From an uncultured Selenomonadaceae bacterium (lineage in GTDB: Bacteria; Bacillota; Negativicutes; Selenomonadales; Selenomonadaceae), in contig CAJOPN010000166.1 in assembly GCA_905236285.1 (NCBI GenBank), forward strand, positions 1 through 43,096: a stretch of DNA of 43,096 nt, given 5' to 3'. Positions 10,235 through 17,933 of the stretch are shown piece by piece. Made by a program: the position numbers and the translations under genes. The notes beneath the pieces were generated by a model. It saw only the letters and a program-made list of their open reading frames with translations, made no database searches and had not been told where the DNA came from. Position 1 is the stretch's first letter. Each line of letters begins with the position of its first letter.

Positions 10235-10807
10235 TTATTTTATGTCTTCAAAAATATCATCAAGTTTAACATAAAAATCATCGTAAAGCGAAATTTTTAT
10301 TTCATGTTTAACTTCGGCTTTTTGTTCATCAGTCAATTTATCCCATTCATAATCTTCAAAAATCGAATAAACATCATCAAGTTCAAATTTTCCTTCTTTA
10401 AGAAGATAAACTTCAACACGTTTTTCTTCAGGAAAGACAAGCCAATATTCTTTCACGCCGTATTTTTCATATTTAAAAAATTTTTCCATGCGATCGCGTC
10501 TTGCAGTTGACGGAGATGAAATTTCAACGATGAGATCGGGAACTCCATAAATTCCTTTTTTTTCAATAATATCAGGATTGCAGACAATCATTACATCAGG
10601 AACGAAATTATCTTTTTCGCTGAGAAACACATCAACTTCATTAAAAGGTCTGCATTTTTTCCCTTTAAGATAATTTTTAAAAACCGTGACAATATTTCCT
10701 TCAACTGTCATGTGATCGGTATTAGGACGCGACATCATATAAATCACGCCGTCAATTACTTCATAATCATTGTTTTCTTCTTTGTAAGCCAAATTCATTT
10801 CGTTCAC
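10235..10807 (-). CDS. Uma2-family (DUF820) PD-(D/E)XK nuclease-like protein, copy 2
   Basis: This is the 190-residue paralogue of the downstream Uma2 gene, with the same order of marks: YEVIDGVIYMMSRP, FVPDVMIVCNPD, GVPDLIVEISSPST and KFFKYEKYGVKEYWL. The putative catalytic residues are kept in both copies. The start is taken as GTG at 10807: GGGAGG lies about 9 bp before it, and this GTG overlaps the TGA of the upstream glycosyltransferase gene in a 4-bp GTGA junction, which suggests translational coupling. An ATG two codons later is possible. Function is unknown beyond the nuclease-like fold. Confidence 0.85.
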   Translation of the reverse strand: MNEMNLAYKEENNDYEVIDGVIYMMSRPNTDHMTVEGNIVTVFKNYLKGKKCRPFNEVDVFLSEKDNFVPDVMIVCNPDIIEKKGIYGVPDLIVEISSPSTARRDRMEKFFKYEKYGVKEYWLVFPEEKRVEVYLLKEGKFELDDVYSIFEDYEWDKLTDEQKAEVKHEIKISLYDDFYVKLDDIFEDIK

Positions 10808-12141
10808 TTTAAATTACCTCCCCAAAAAATCGGTTGCTTTTCACCGCGCAAATTATTTACGATCGTTGAAGATTTATCGGCATGATCGAGATAATATTGT
10901 TCATCTTCGGGCAAATTATCGTAATCAAAATACCAAGGCAAATGTTTCGCCATCAAATCGCCGAGTGTTCTCAATGAAAATCTTAAATTGTAATGACGAA
11001 CATTTTTATAAAGTGCAAAAGTTGTATCGACTTGAACGTAATAAAGATTCGGCTCAATATTCGTTCCTTCATAATATTTTCTTTCGGTATCTTTCATATT
11101 CGTCTTATCAAAAAATGTTATGTCGTCATAAACCAAGCCGAGACCGATTTTTTTAATTATCGGATGTTTTTTGAGAATTTTTAATTGCTGCTGAACAAAA
11201 TTTTTCGGACAGGAATCAATCGGCACGAGATCGGAATCAGTATAAACATAAGGCGTTCTTATATCCAAAACTTCAAGAATATTGCTTTTCCAAAGTGATT
11301 TAAATCCGAGATTTTGATCCATTCCGATAATTTTGATTCGATTGTTTCCATCCAAAGATTTGTAATATTCAATGAGAGGAGGATAAGAAGAATTGTTGTC
11401 AAGAATAATTATATTTGTGTAACCTGCATCAAAAAGCCAATCAACTTGCTGTTTGAGAACTCCTACGCGGTCACGTGAATTTATAAAAATCGGAATGTTA
11501 AAACAAGCCGCATCATCATTTTCATCAACATTCAAAAGATTATTTTCATCAATGTGCCGGCGAAGTTTTCTGAGTTCAAGCCAATTGTTTGTATTGAGAA
11601 TATTTTTGACGATTGCAAAATTTTCAGCCGCTTCAGGAAAAAATTTTTTCATTTTAAGACATTGTTGATAAGCAGCAGCCGCCATTTGAAAATTTTGTTC
11701 ATGTGCAAAAGTGTTGCCCAGATAGAAAAGTACAATTTCATCTGAATCCTGCCAAAGTTGTTCGCGAGCAGTTAAATACATTCTGAAATACATTTCTGCC
11801 TCTTGAAATCTGTCGACTTCATAAGCGGCAAGTCCCATCAAATAATAAAGATGAAACATTGTATTTGCAAGCTGCGGCGAAACATTCAAAATTGCACCGA
11901 GATATTTAACGGCATTTTCTCCGTTATGTTTGCCGAGTTCATTTATTACGACATAACTGTAAGCGTCAATATGTTTATAAAATTTCATAAATTCAGCCGG
12001 TACTTTGAGATTATTTTTCATAAATTCGCTTTGAATTTGAAAAAGTTCAACCATGCAATCGGCGAAACTTGTCAAATCATAAGTTGAACGAGCCAAATCA
12101 AATTTTTTCTTGAATTTTTTAATATCAAATTTAAATTTCAT
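10804..12141 (-). CDS. TPR-containing glycosyltransferase-like protein
   Basis: The 445 residues divide into an alpha-helical N-terminal half (about 40-190) with TPR-like repeats (AVKYLGAILNVSPQLANTMF, EIVLFYLGNTFAHEQNFQMA) and a C-terminal GT-A-type domain from about 215. The latter shows FNIPIFINSRDRVGVLKQQV, NIIILDNNSSYPPL and the metal/nucleotide-binding DxD-like motif in VYTDSDLVPID. No signal or membrane segment is seen, so it probably acts in the cytoplasm on an unknown acceptor. The ATG at 12141 follows GGGAGAT at 4-5 bp; the reading frame stays open further upstream, but that part overlaps leuB and has no ribosome site. The 3' end overlaps the next Uma2 gene by 4 bp. Confidence 0.75.
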   Translation of the reverse strand: MKFKFDIKKFKKKFDLARSTYDLTSFADCMVELFQIQSEFMKNNLKVPAEFMKFYKHIDAYSYVVINELGKHNGENAVKYLGAILNVSPQLANTMFHLYYLMGLAAYEVDRFQEAEMYFRMYLTAREQLWQDSDEIVLFYLGNTFAHEQNFQMAAAAYQQCLKMKKFFPEAAENFAIVKNILNTNNWLELRKLRRHIDENNLLNVDENDDAACFNIPIFINSRDRVGVLKQQVDWLFDAGYTNIIILDNNSSYPPLIEYYKSLDGNNRIKIIGMDQNLGFKSLWKSNILEVLDIRTPYVYTDSDLVPIDSCPKNFVQQQLKILKKHPIIKKIGLGLVYDDITFFDKTNMKDTERKYYEGTNIEPNLYYVQVDTTFALYKNVRHYNLRFSLRTLGDLMAKHLPWYFDYDNLPEDEQYYLDHADKSSTIVNNLRGEKQPIFWGGNLK

Positions 12142-12157
12142 AATTATCTCCCAAAAA

Positions 12158-13228
12158 TTAAATTCTTTTACAAATTTCTTGAGTTGCTTCAACCGTTCCG
12201 ATCTTTTTAAAATTGAAACCATCGGAATAAATATCAGCAGTTCTGAAACCATCGGCAAGAGTTTTTTCAACGGCACTTTCGATTGATTGAGCTGCCTTTT
12301 CCGCATGAAGAGAATATCTCAAAAGCATTGCTGCCGAAAGAATTGTACCCATAGGATTTGCAATTCCTTTTCCTGCAATGTCAGGTGCACTTCCGTGAAT
12401 CGGTTCATAAAGACTTGTAAGTTCACCAATTGACGCTGAAGGCATTAAACCGATCGAACCGCCGATAACTGCCGCTTCATCACTCAAAATATCACCGAAA
12501 AGATTTCCTGTAACGATAACATCAAATTGTTTCGGATTAACGCAGAGCTGCATTGCACAGTTATCAACGTAAAGGTGATTTAATTCAACATCAGAAAAAT
12601 TTTCTGCAATTTTATTGACGGTTCGTCTCCAAAGTCTCGAAGTCGCAAGAACGTTTGCTTTGTCAACCGAAGTCAATTTGCCGCGACGAATTTTTGCAGT
12701 CTCAAATGCCAATTTTGTAATTCTTTCCACTTCCGGCACAGAATAATTTTCCAAATCCCAAGCACGTTCGGAATTATTTTTGATTTCGGATTCACAGCGA
12801 TCGCCAAAATAAATTCCGCCGACGAGTTCACGGACGATAACGAGATCAACGCCTTTGACGAGTTGAGGTTTGAGCGGAGAATTATCGACGAGTGAATCAA
12901 TAACTTTGACGGGACGTAAATTTGCATAAAGATTTAAACCTTTTCTTAAACCGAGAATTGCCTTTTCGGGACGAAGTTCGGCTTTAACGTTGTCCCATTT
13001 GTTGCCGCCGACTGCTCCGAACAAAACTGCATCTGCATTTTTACAGGCGTTGAGCGTTTCTTCCGGCAAGGGCATTCCGAATTTGTCGTAAGCCGTTCCT
13101 CCTGCGTCTTTAAATTCATATTCCAAGTTCAAATTAAATTTCGCATCTGCTTTTTTCAATACTTCAACGGCACTTTCGGTAATTTCTTTTCCGATTCCGT
13201 CGCCGGGTATAACAACTATTTTACTCAT
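12158..13228 (-). CDS. leuB: 3-isopropylmalate dehydrogenase
   Basis: LeuB oxidises and decarboxylates 3-isopropylmalate with NAD in leucine synthesis. The 356 residues match the family length. Marks are IPGDGIGKEIT at the N-terminus, LFGAVGGNKWD, the substrate-binding arginine segment NLYANLRPVK, VRELVGGIYFG, the metal-binding aspartates in NLFGDILSDEAAVIGG, and EPIHGSAPDIAGKGIANP with the NAD-binding turn. The ATG at 13228 begins the conserved N-terminus. It lies 22 bp after the PhzF-like gene and 16 bp before the glycosyltransferase gene. leuA, leuC and leuD are not next to it, so the leucine genes are scattered in this genome. Confidence 0.96.
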   Translation of the reverse strand: MSKIVVIPGDGIGKEITESAVEVLKKADAKFNLNLEYEFKDAGGTAYDKFGMPLPEETLNACKNADAVLFGAVGGNKWDNVKAELRPEKAILGLRKGLNLYANLRPVKVIDSLVDNSPLKPQLVKGVDLVIVRELVGGIYFGDRCESEIKNNSERAWDLENYSVPEVERITKLAFETAKIRRGKLTSVDKANVLATSRLWRRTVNKIAENFSDVELNHLYVDNCAMQLCVNPKQFDVIVTGNLFGDILSDEAAVIGGSIGLMPSASIGELTSLYEPIHGSAPDIAGKGIANPMGTILSAAMLLRYSLHAEKAAQSIESAVEKTLADGFRTADIYSDGFNFKKIGTVEATQEICKRI

Positions 13229-13250
13229 AAAAAATTTTCTCCTAACTTAT

Positions 13251-14027
13251 TTAATTTGGCAAAATTTCCGCGATCGCATACAGCGCAGTTTTGCCTGAAA
13301 TTTTAATTCGATCTCCGATCAATTCGCAATACAAAATTCCTGTTCGTTTCGATGCTTGAAGTGCTGTCAATTTATTTTTTCCGAGTTTTTTCGACCAATA
13401 AGGAGTTATAAGGCAATGAGTTGAGCCTGTAACGGGATCTTCATTAACGGCAACTTTCGGCGCAAAAACTCTCGATACGCAATCAAAATCTTTTCCTTTT
13501 GCGGTTACTGATTGCGTCAAGCCTTCCAATTTTTTTAATTTTTCAAGATTCGGTTTAAGATTTTTAACTTCGTCTTCAGATTTTAAAATCATCAATAAAT
13601 CGCGGCTCAAAACTGCCTCTATCGGACGAACTCCCAGAGCCTCTTCCATTTCATCGGTTACTTCAACTTCTTTAAATTCGTAAGCAGGAAAATTCATTTC
13701 ATACAAATCATTTCTCTTCGTGACGATTAAATCACCGCTCAATGTTTTAAATTTGACTGACGAAATATTTTTGTCGTAATGGTTCAAAATTACGTAACCG
13801 GTTGCAAGTGTTGCATGTCCGCAGAGATCAACTTCAGCCGACGGAGTGAACCAGCGTAATTTATAAAAATCATTTTCCTTTACTACGAAAGCCGTTTCAG
13901 AAAAATTATTTTCATTTGCAATTTTAAGCATCATTTCATCGGGCAACCATTCATCAAGAACGCAAACCGCCGCTTGATTTCCTGTGAAAATTTTTTCGGC
14001 GAATGCGTCAACTATAAACTGTTTCAT
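13251..14027 (-). CDS. PhzF-family isomerase/epimerase
   Basis: This 258-residue protein has the PhzF / diaminopimelate-epimerase-like fold. Visible marks are VDAFAEKIFTGNQAAVCVL at the N-terminus with the glutamate/asparagine region, DLCGHATLATGYVI, and NEDPVTGSTHCLITPYW near the C-terminus. Members catalyse isomerisations of small acids; most non-phenazine members have no defined substrate. The start is ATG at 14027, with GGAGAGG about 11 bp upstream; a GTG four codons earlier would overlap the ribosome site. It is first in the operon that runs to ilvB and has a good promoter at 14052-14080. Confidence 0.9.
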   Translation of the reverse strand: MKQFIVDAFAEKIFTGNQAAVCVLDEWLPDEMMLKIANENNFSETAFVVKENDFYKLRWFTPSAEVDLCGHATLATGYVILNHYDKNISSVKFKTLSGDLIVTKRNDLYEMNFPAYEFKEVEVTDEMEEALGVRPIEAVLSRDLLMILKSEDEVKNLKPNLEKLKKLEGLTQSVTAKGKDFDCVSRVFAPKVAVNEDPVTGSTHCLITPYWSKKLGKNKLTALQASKRTGILYCELIGDRIKISGKTALYAIAEILPN

Positions 14028-14051
14028 AAATATTTTCACCTCTCCATTTAA

Positions 14052-14080
14052 ATTATATCATAAAAAATTTTTCAACACAA
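14052..14080 (-). promoter_or_regulatory. Promoter of the phzF-like/leuB/ilvB operon
   Basis: TTGTGT (14075-14080) and TATAAT (14052-14057) on the minus strand are separated by 17 bp, just upstream of the GGAGAGG ribosome site. No T-box or leucine leader peptide is seen before the first gene. Confidence 0.65.
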
Positions 14081-14091
14081 AAAATAACAAT

Positions 14092-14964
14092 TCAAATATT
14101 TTCGCATGGAATATTTAATTTTTTCAATATCGAAACAAAATCTGTGACGATATTATCATTATCTTTCAAAATCAAATATTCAATTCCTCTTGCGGCTAAC
14201 TGATTGCAATTTTGTTGACTTAATGTATCTGCAACAAAAATATCGCTGTCCCTTGCAATAGTAGCATCTGCACTTTCAGGGTTTCCTTTGCCCATTAATT
14301 TTACTTCGATCCGATAAATTTTTCCGTCTCGATCAATCAATTTATAATCAACTTCCCTGTCGAATGATTTATTCTTATCTTTAACAAAGATTTTATTGTC
14401 AATATTTTTATTTGGAACTCCTGCCAATTCACATAATTTGTCAAGCAAAGGTTTTTCGACTTTTTTACCGATTGAACTCCAAGCCCCGCCTCTGATTTGC
14501 AATTTTTTTGTTGCAAGTGCATTTATCACAAGTAAACTTTCTGACAGAGACAATTTCACATCGACATCGTTATAACTTATACTGATTGTAACTGCCAAGC
14601 CTTGATTTGAATCATCTTCCAGTTCGGACAATAAATTTCTTAGATATTTAAAATGTTCTTTGGCTGCATCTAATACAACTTTTTTTGTCGCAGTTCCATA
14701 AATATTTGTAATTGTTTTTTTATTGAGACCTGCATAAATTGCAACTTCATCAGGTGAAAAATTTTCCGATTTGATAAAATATTTTTTGTACCATTTCATG
14801 TTCATTTCCTTGCCATTGAACTTTGCATAAACAATTTTTTTGAAAAAATCAACAGTAAAATCAAAAAATACAGCGTTAATTGAGTTGATAATTTCGTCTC
14901 GATAATCCAATCCATTCAGTAATTTAATGACGGTGCGACTTATAACGTCATCTTCGTACCTCAT
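14092..14964 (-). CDS. Type II restriction endonuclease, CfrBI-like
   Basis: This 290-residue protein sits directly after a DNA methyltransferase gene and overlaps it by 17 bp, the normal context of a type II restriction enzyme. A PD-(D/E)XK-like site is visible as EVD (residues 204-206) and EVK (220-222), followed by LMGKGNPES. Before it lies RGGAWSSIGKKVEKPL (158-172). I recognise this combination as resembling the CfrBI endonuclease family (target CCWWGG); that call is from memory of the family pattern. Residues 71-91 (PDEVAIYAGLNKKTITNIYG) look like a helix-turn-helix. The ATG at 14964 follows GAAGGAAG; the frame is open further upstream, inside the methyltransferase. Confidence 0.72.
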   Translation of the reverse strand: MRYEDDVISRTVIKLLNGLDYRDEIINSINAVFFDFTVDFFKKIVYAKFNGKEMNMKWYKKYFIKSENFSPDEVAIYAGLNKKTITNIYGTATKKVVLDAAKEHFKYLRNLLSELEDDSNQGLAVTISISYNDVDVKLSLSESLLVINALATKKLQIRGGAWSSIGKKVEKPLLDKLCELAGVPNKNIDNKIFVKDKNKSFDREVDYKLIDRDGKIYRIEVKLMGKGNPESADATIARDSDIFVADTLSQQNCNQLAARGIEYLILKDNDNIVTDFVSILKKLNIPCENI

Positions 14965-16081
14965 AATAATTTTCACTTCCTTCAATAATTTTTGCATAAT
15001 CTTCATTAATTTCACACACGACAGGAATTCTTTTCATCTTTCTTGCAACTCGTCCGAATGTGCCTGAACCTGCGAACGGATCCAATACGACATCATTTTC
15101 ATATGAATAATATTTGATAATTTTTTGGCATAATTCTTCCGGAAAAACTGCAGGATGATTTTTATCCGATTTAGGAGAAATATACCAGCAATTTGTCATA
15201 TCTGTTTCATCGTCATCGGCAATGAAATTTTTGTAATCGTTAATATTTTTGTCCAAGAGGAAATTACAATTCTTTCTGTAAACCATAATCGTTTCTGTTA
15301 TGCAATTCGGCTTATAAGACAAAGGTTTTTTAGTCTGCTGATAACCTCCCATTCTGTTTGGAACGGAATATTCAGGCTTTATCCAAATAATTTCGTCGAT
15401 AAAATAAAATCCTGTCTCTTCAAATATTTTATGAAAGTCGTAAGGTATCGGATAACGTACGCTTTCAAATTCTCTTCCGGCTCTTTTTGTTATAACCGGT
15501 GAAATATTGACAATAAAAAATCTGCCTTCCTCCAAAATTTCATTGCAAGCCGAAAAAACTTCTTTCATTTTTTCAAGATATTCTTTGTATGAGTGATAAT
15601 TTGAATATTCTCTTGCATTGTAATAAGGCGGCGAAGTAAAAACTAATTGAATTGAATTTTGAGGAATTTTTTTTAAAGTTTCAGCTGAATCACCAATCAA
15701 AAGCAACGGTTTATATATCAATTTATTTTTTTTCCTTGAAGTTCTTCTTTGTCTGTATTCGTAATAAGATTTCATTTTTTCGATAATTTCATTATTATAA
15801 GCCGCGCGAATTTTTTCGCCTAATTCAAATAAATTTTTATACAAACAAGTTCGATACATTTGATAAATTAATTCCATTGGATTGTTATTAAAACCTTCTT
15901 TATTGATGAAAGTGATAATTTTATCAATGTCATTCTGTCGACCTATCGAAGACACAATTTCTCGTTTCAAATCAATTTCTTTTGTTGAATAGAATAATTG
16001 CAGCAATTCATCAAAAGATTTTTCGGATTTATTTTTTCCGAGCGATTTAATATATTCAATCGACGTGTTCAATTTTTTCAT
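14948..16081 (-). CDS. DNA methyltransferase of a type II R-M system (TSPPY type)
   Basis: This 377-residue enzyme transfers methyl groups from SAM to an exocyclic amino group of DNA. The catalytic motif IV is TSPPYY (residues 149-154), the form usual in N4-cytosine methyltransferases, and the SAM-binding motif I is DPFAGSGT (334-341), so the motif order is the IV-before-I (beta-type) arrangement. GDSAETLKKIP (131-141) precedes the catalytic motif as in other members. The first 120 residues are helical and basic, with no named domain. ATG at 16081 follows GAGGATT. It has its own strong promoter (16114-16142) and overlaps the endonuclease start by 17 bp, so methylase is made first. N4-cytosine rather than N6-adenine specificity is an inference from the motif. 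Confidence 0.9.
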   Translation of the reverse strand: MKKLNTSIEYIKSLGKNKSEKSFDELLQLFYSTKEIDLKREIVSSIGRQNDIDKIITFINKEGFNNNPMELIYQMYRTCLYKNLFELGEKIRAAYNNEIIEKMKSYYEYRQRRTSRKKNKLIYKPLLLIGDSAETLKKIPQNSIQLVFTSPPYYNAREYSNYHSYKEYLEKMKEVFSACNEILEEGRFFIVNISPVITKRAGREFESVRYPIPYDFHKIFEETGFYFIDEIIWIKPEYSVPNRMGGYQQTKKPLSYKPNCITETIMVYRKNCNFLLDKNINDYKNFIADDDETDMTNCWYISPKSDKNHPAVFPEELCQKIIKYYSYENDVVLDPFAGSGTFGRVARKMKRIPVVCEINEDYAKIIEGSENYYEVRR

Positions 16082-16113
16082 TATAAAAAATCCTCATGTA
16101 AAAATTTTTTCTG

Positions 16114-16142
16114 ATTTTAATTTTTTAAAATTTTTATGTCAA
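16114..16142 (-). promoter_or_regulatory. Promoter of the restriction-modification operon
   Basis: A consensus TTGACA (16137-16142) and TAAAAT (16114-16119) on the minus strand are 17 bp apart, about 33 bp before the methyltransferase start. It is one of the closest -35 matches in the window. No C-protein box or controller gene was seen. Confidence 0.75.
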
Positions 16143-16160
16143 GAAAATTTTTTGAAACAC

Positions 16161-16188
16161 TTGCAAAAAATCGAATAAAGAGTATAAT
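16161..16188 (+). promoter_or_regulatory. Probable promoter of the NlpC/P60 gene
   Basis: TTGCAA (16161-16166) and TATAAT (16183-16188) are 16 bp apart. Transcription from here would give a leader of about 175 nt. A second TATAAT at 16279-16284 lacks a good -35 box. Confidence 0.5.
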
Positions 16189-16309
16189 TCAGTTCGTTCG
16201 ATGTCGCAAATTATTTAAAAAAATTACATTTTCAGATTTATTTTCGATTAAATTCATAAATTTATCAGTTTGAACGTTTATAATAGCGAAAGATTAAAAT
16301 TACATTAAA

Positions 16310-16347
16310 AAATGTGCTTGACGATTCGATAAGGATTTTGCACATTT
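16310..16347 (+). promoter_or_regulatory. Leader hairpin before the NlpC/P60 gene
   Basis: AAATGTGC (16310-16317) pairs exactly with GCACATTT (16340-16347) around a 22-nt loop, ending about 10 bp before the ribosome site at 16359-16364. It resembles this genome's A/T-flanked terminators but has only a short T run, so it could be an attenuator or a translation-control hairpin. No ydaO-type (c-di-AMP) consensus was recognised. Confidence 0.4.
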
Positions 16348-16371
16348 GATTAAATGTCAGGGGGCTTTTAT

Positions 16372-17037
16372 GTGGGTTATTTCTTGCGCGTATTCACTTT
16401 GTCGGCGATGATTTTTTCAATGGCAACGGTTGCATCGGCTGACAACTCATTTCAACAAGGAGATCAGGGAACGGAAATTGCTGAAATTCAAGGACAACTG
16501 ATTGATTTGGGATATGATGTCATTGCAGACGGCGAGTATGGACCGGCTACAGTTGATGCGATCAGACAATTTCAAGAGTCTCAAGGAATTAATCCGGACG
16601 GATTGATTGGACCTGCAACATATGAAGCACTTCTCGGACGAGATATGCCGGATGTTTCAAGAGGTTCAAGCGTCATTGCACGCAGAGTTGTTCAAACTTC
16701 CATGCAGTATATGGGCGTTCCGTACGTTTTCGGCGGCACTTCTCCGAGTGGATTCGATTGCTCCGGCTACGTTCGTTACGTTTTCGCTCAAGCAGGCATT
16801 TCACTTCCGCGCATGGCTGATGAACAATATTATTCGACAACTCCGATTTCAACCGCAGAACTCAGAGCCGGCGATCTCGTTTTCTTCAGCACTTACACTT
16901 ACGGACCCAGTCACGTAGGAATTTATCTCGGTGACGGACAATTTATTCATGCGTCATCAAGCTACGGCGTTTCGATTGCATCTTTGAGCGGTTCTTATTG
17001 GACGGCGACATATATCGGTGCACGTCGAGTTCTTTAA
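16372..17037 (+). CDS. Secreted NlpC/P60 peptidoglycan hydrolase with PG-binding domain
   Basis: The protein probably cleaves peptide stems of peptidoglycan outside the membrane. It has a signal peptide (LRVFTLSAMIFSMATVASA), a PG_binding_1 domain of three helices (GTEIAEIQGQLIDLGYDV, YGPATVDAIRQFQE, IGPATYEALLG) and a C-terminal NlpC/P60 domain with catalytic Cys in GFDCSGYV, His in PSHVGIYL and a third polar residue in FIHAS. The best start is GTG at 16372 (221 residues), because AGGGGG lies 6-7 bp before it; an ATG at 16354 in the same frame has no ribosome site and would put this AGGGGG inside the coding region. A terminator follows at 17057-17084. It is divergent from the R-M operon. Confidence 0.92.
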   Translation: MGYFLRVFTLSAMIFSMATVASADNSFQQGDQGTEIAEIQGQLIDLGYDVIADGEYGPATVDAIRQFQESQGINPDGLIGPATYEALLGRDMPDVSRGSSVIARRVVQTSMQYMGVPYVFGGTSPSGFDCSGYVRYVFAQAGISLPRMADEQYYSTTPISTAELRAGDLVFFSTYTYGPSHVGIYLGDGQFIHASSSYGVSIASLSGSYWTATYIGARRVL

Positions 17038-17056
17038 AAAATTTTGAAATAAAATT

Positions 17057-17084
17057 GAGGCTGCGTTGAGGGCAGTCTCTTTTA
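17057..17084 (+). terminator. Intrinsic terminator after the NlpC/P60 gene
   Basis: GAGGCTGC (17057-17064) pairs with GCAGTCTC (17072-17079), one G-U pair included, around a 7-nt loop, followed by TTTTAATTTT. It lies directly before the ribosome site of the next gene, so that gene depends on readthrough or an unseen promoter. Confidence 0.75.
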
Positions 17085-17102
17085 ATTTTGGAGTTGATTT
17101 TT

Positions 17103-17933
17103 TTGAATGATTTTGAAACGGTTGATCGACGTGGCTTATTAAAATTCATTTCGCCTAATTTTTTTGAAATTAATGTTTTGGTGATTGAGAGTCTTGATTA
17201 TCTTCGTGAACTTCGTGAACTTTTACCGAGTGCAAAAATTTTTGTGATTACAAATTTTCGTGATGAATCAATTAATTTTGATGATTTAAAAATTGATTGG
17301 ATTTTTGACGATTACAAAAAAAATTATCTTCCGTTTGAGGAAAATTTTTTTGACATAATTATTTCTGAAGATTGTTTAACTTACGTTTATGAAATTTACA
17401 AAACACTTTTCGGAATCAATCGCCGACTTAAAGAGACAGGTTTTTTGGTGACGCAATTTGAAAATATCAGATATATCGGAGTGCTTGAGAGTCTGCGGCA
17501 AGGTTATTATCCCGAACGTGAGCGGCGGCTTTATGCAAAGACTGAAATTGTTCGTTTATTGAATGATTCTCTTTTCAAAGAAATTTCTTTCGCCGCAAAT
17601 GAAAAAATTGATTATGATATTGACGATTGGCTGAAATTCGGTTTCGACAATTTTAATGATGAATTGCTTACAAAAAATTGGATCGTCAAAGCGTGCAGAT
17701 CAACGGCTGAAGTTGCAAATTTGAAACAATTTTATACTCCCAAAATCAGAAAGGAACTTGCAAAAATTTTACATCGAATTGAATATAATGTTGAACGTGA
17801 AGAAAATTTAAAACGATTACAAAAATTTTGTGAAAAGTATATGATTTTTGATGATTATCTTCAGGATTTTATTTCACAAATCGTCATTCATCGAGATATT
17901 TTTGACGAAATTAAATATCCGATGAAAACGTAA
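17103..17933 (+). CDS. Methyltransferase-like protein of unknown function
   Basis: This 276-residue cytoplasmic protein is not confidently recognised. The first 150 residues look like a degenerate class I SAM-methyltransferase fold: alternating strands and helices with EINVLVIESLDYL, SAKIFVITNF, the post-motif region YLPFEENFFDIIISEDCL and an RRLKETGFLVTQFEN step. The glycine-rich SAM loop is not obvious, so activity is doubtful. The C-terminal third is helical and rich in charged residues. The start is best placed at TTG 17103, 9 bp after TTTGGAG; an earlier TTG at 17088 would overlap that site. Its 3' end overlaps the convergent DUF4405 gene by 46 bp. Confidence 0.6.
   Translation: MNDFETVDRRGLLKFISPNFFEINVLVIESLDYLRELRELLPSAKIFVITNFRDESINFDDLKIDWIFDDYKKNYLPFEENFFDIIISEDCLTYVYEIYKTLFGINRRLKETGFLVTQFENIRYIGVLESLRQGYYPERERRLYAKTEIVRLLNDSLFKEISFAANEKIDYDIDDWLKFGFDNFNDELLTKNWIVKACRSTAEVANLKQFYTPKIRKELAKILHRIEYNVEREENLKRLQKFCEKYMIFDDYLQDFISQIVIHRDIFDEIKYPMKT

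Noticed and set aside
12142-12306. 55-residue N-terminal extension of the TPR-glycosyltransferase
   Set aside because: It overlaps leuB and has no ribosome site, whereas GGGAGAT lies directly before the ATG at 12141.
16189-16353. ydaO/yuaA (c-di-AMP) riboswitch before the NlpC/P60 gene
   Set aside because: The region is A/T-rich and lacks the conserved G-rich core; only one simple hairpin is visible.
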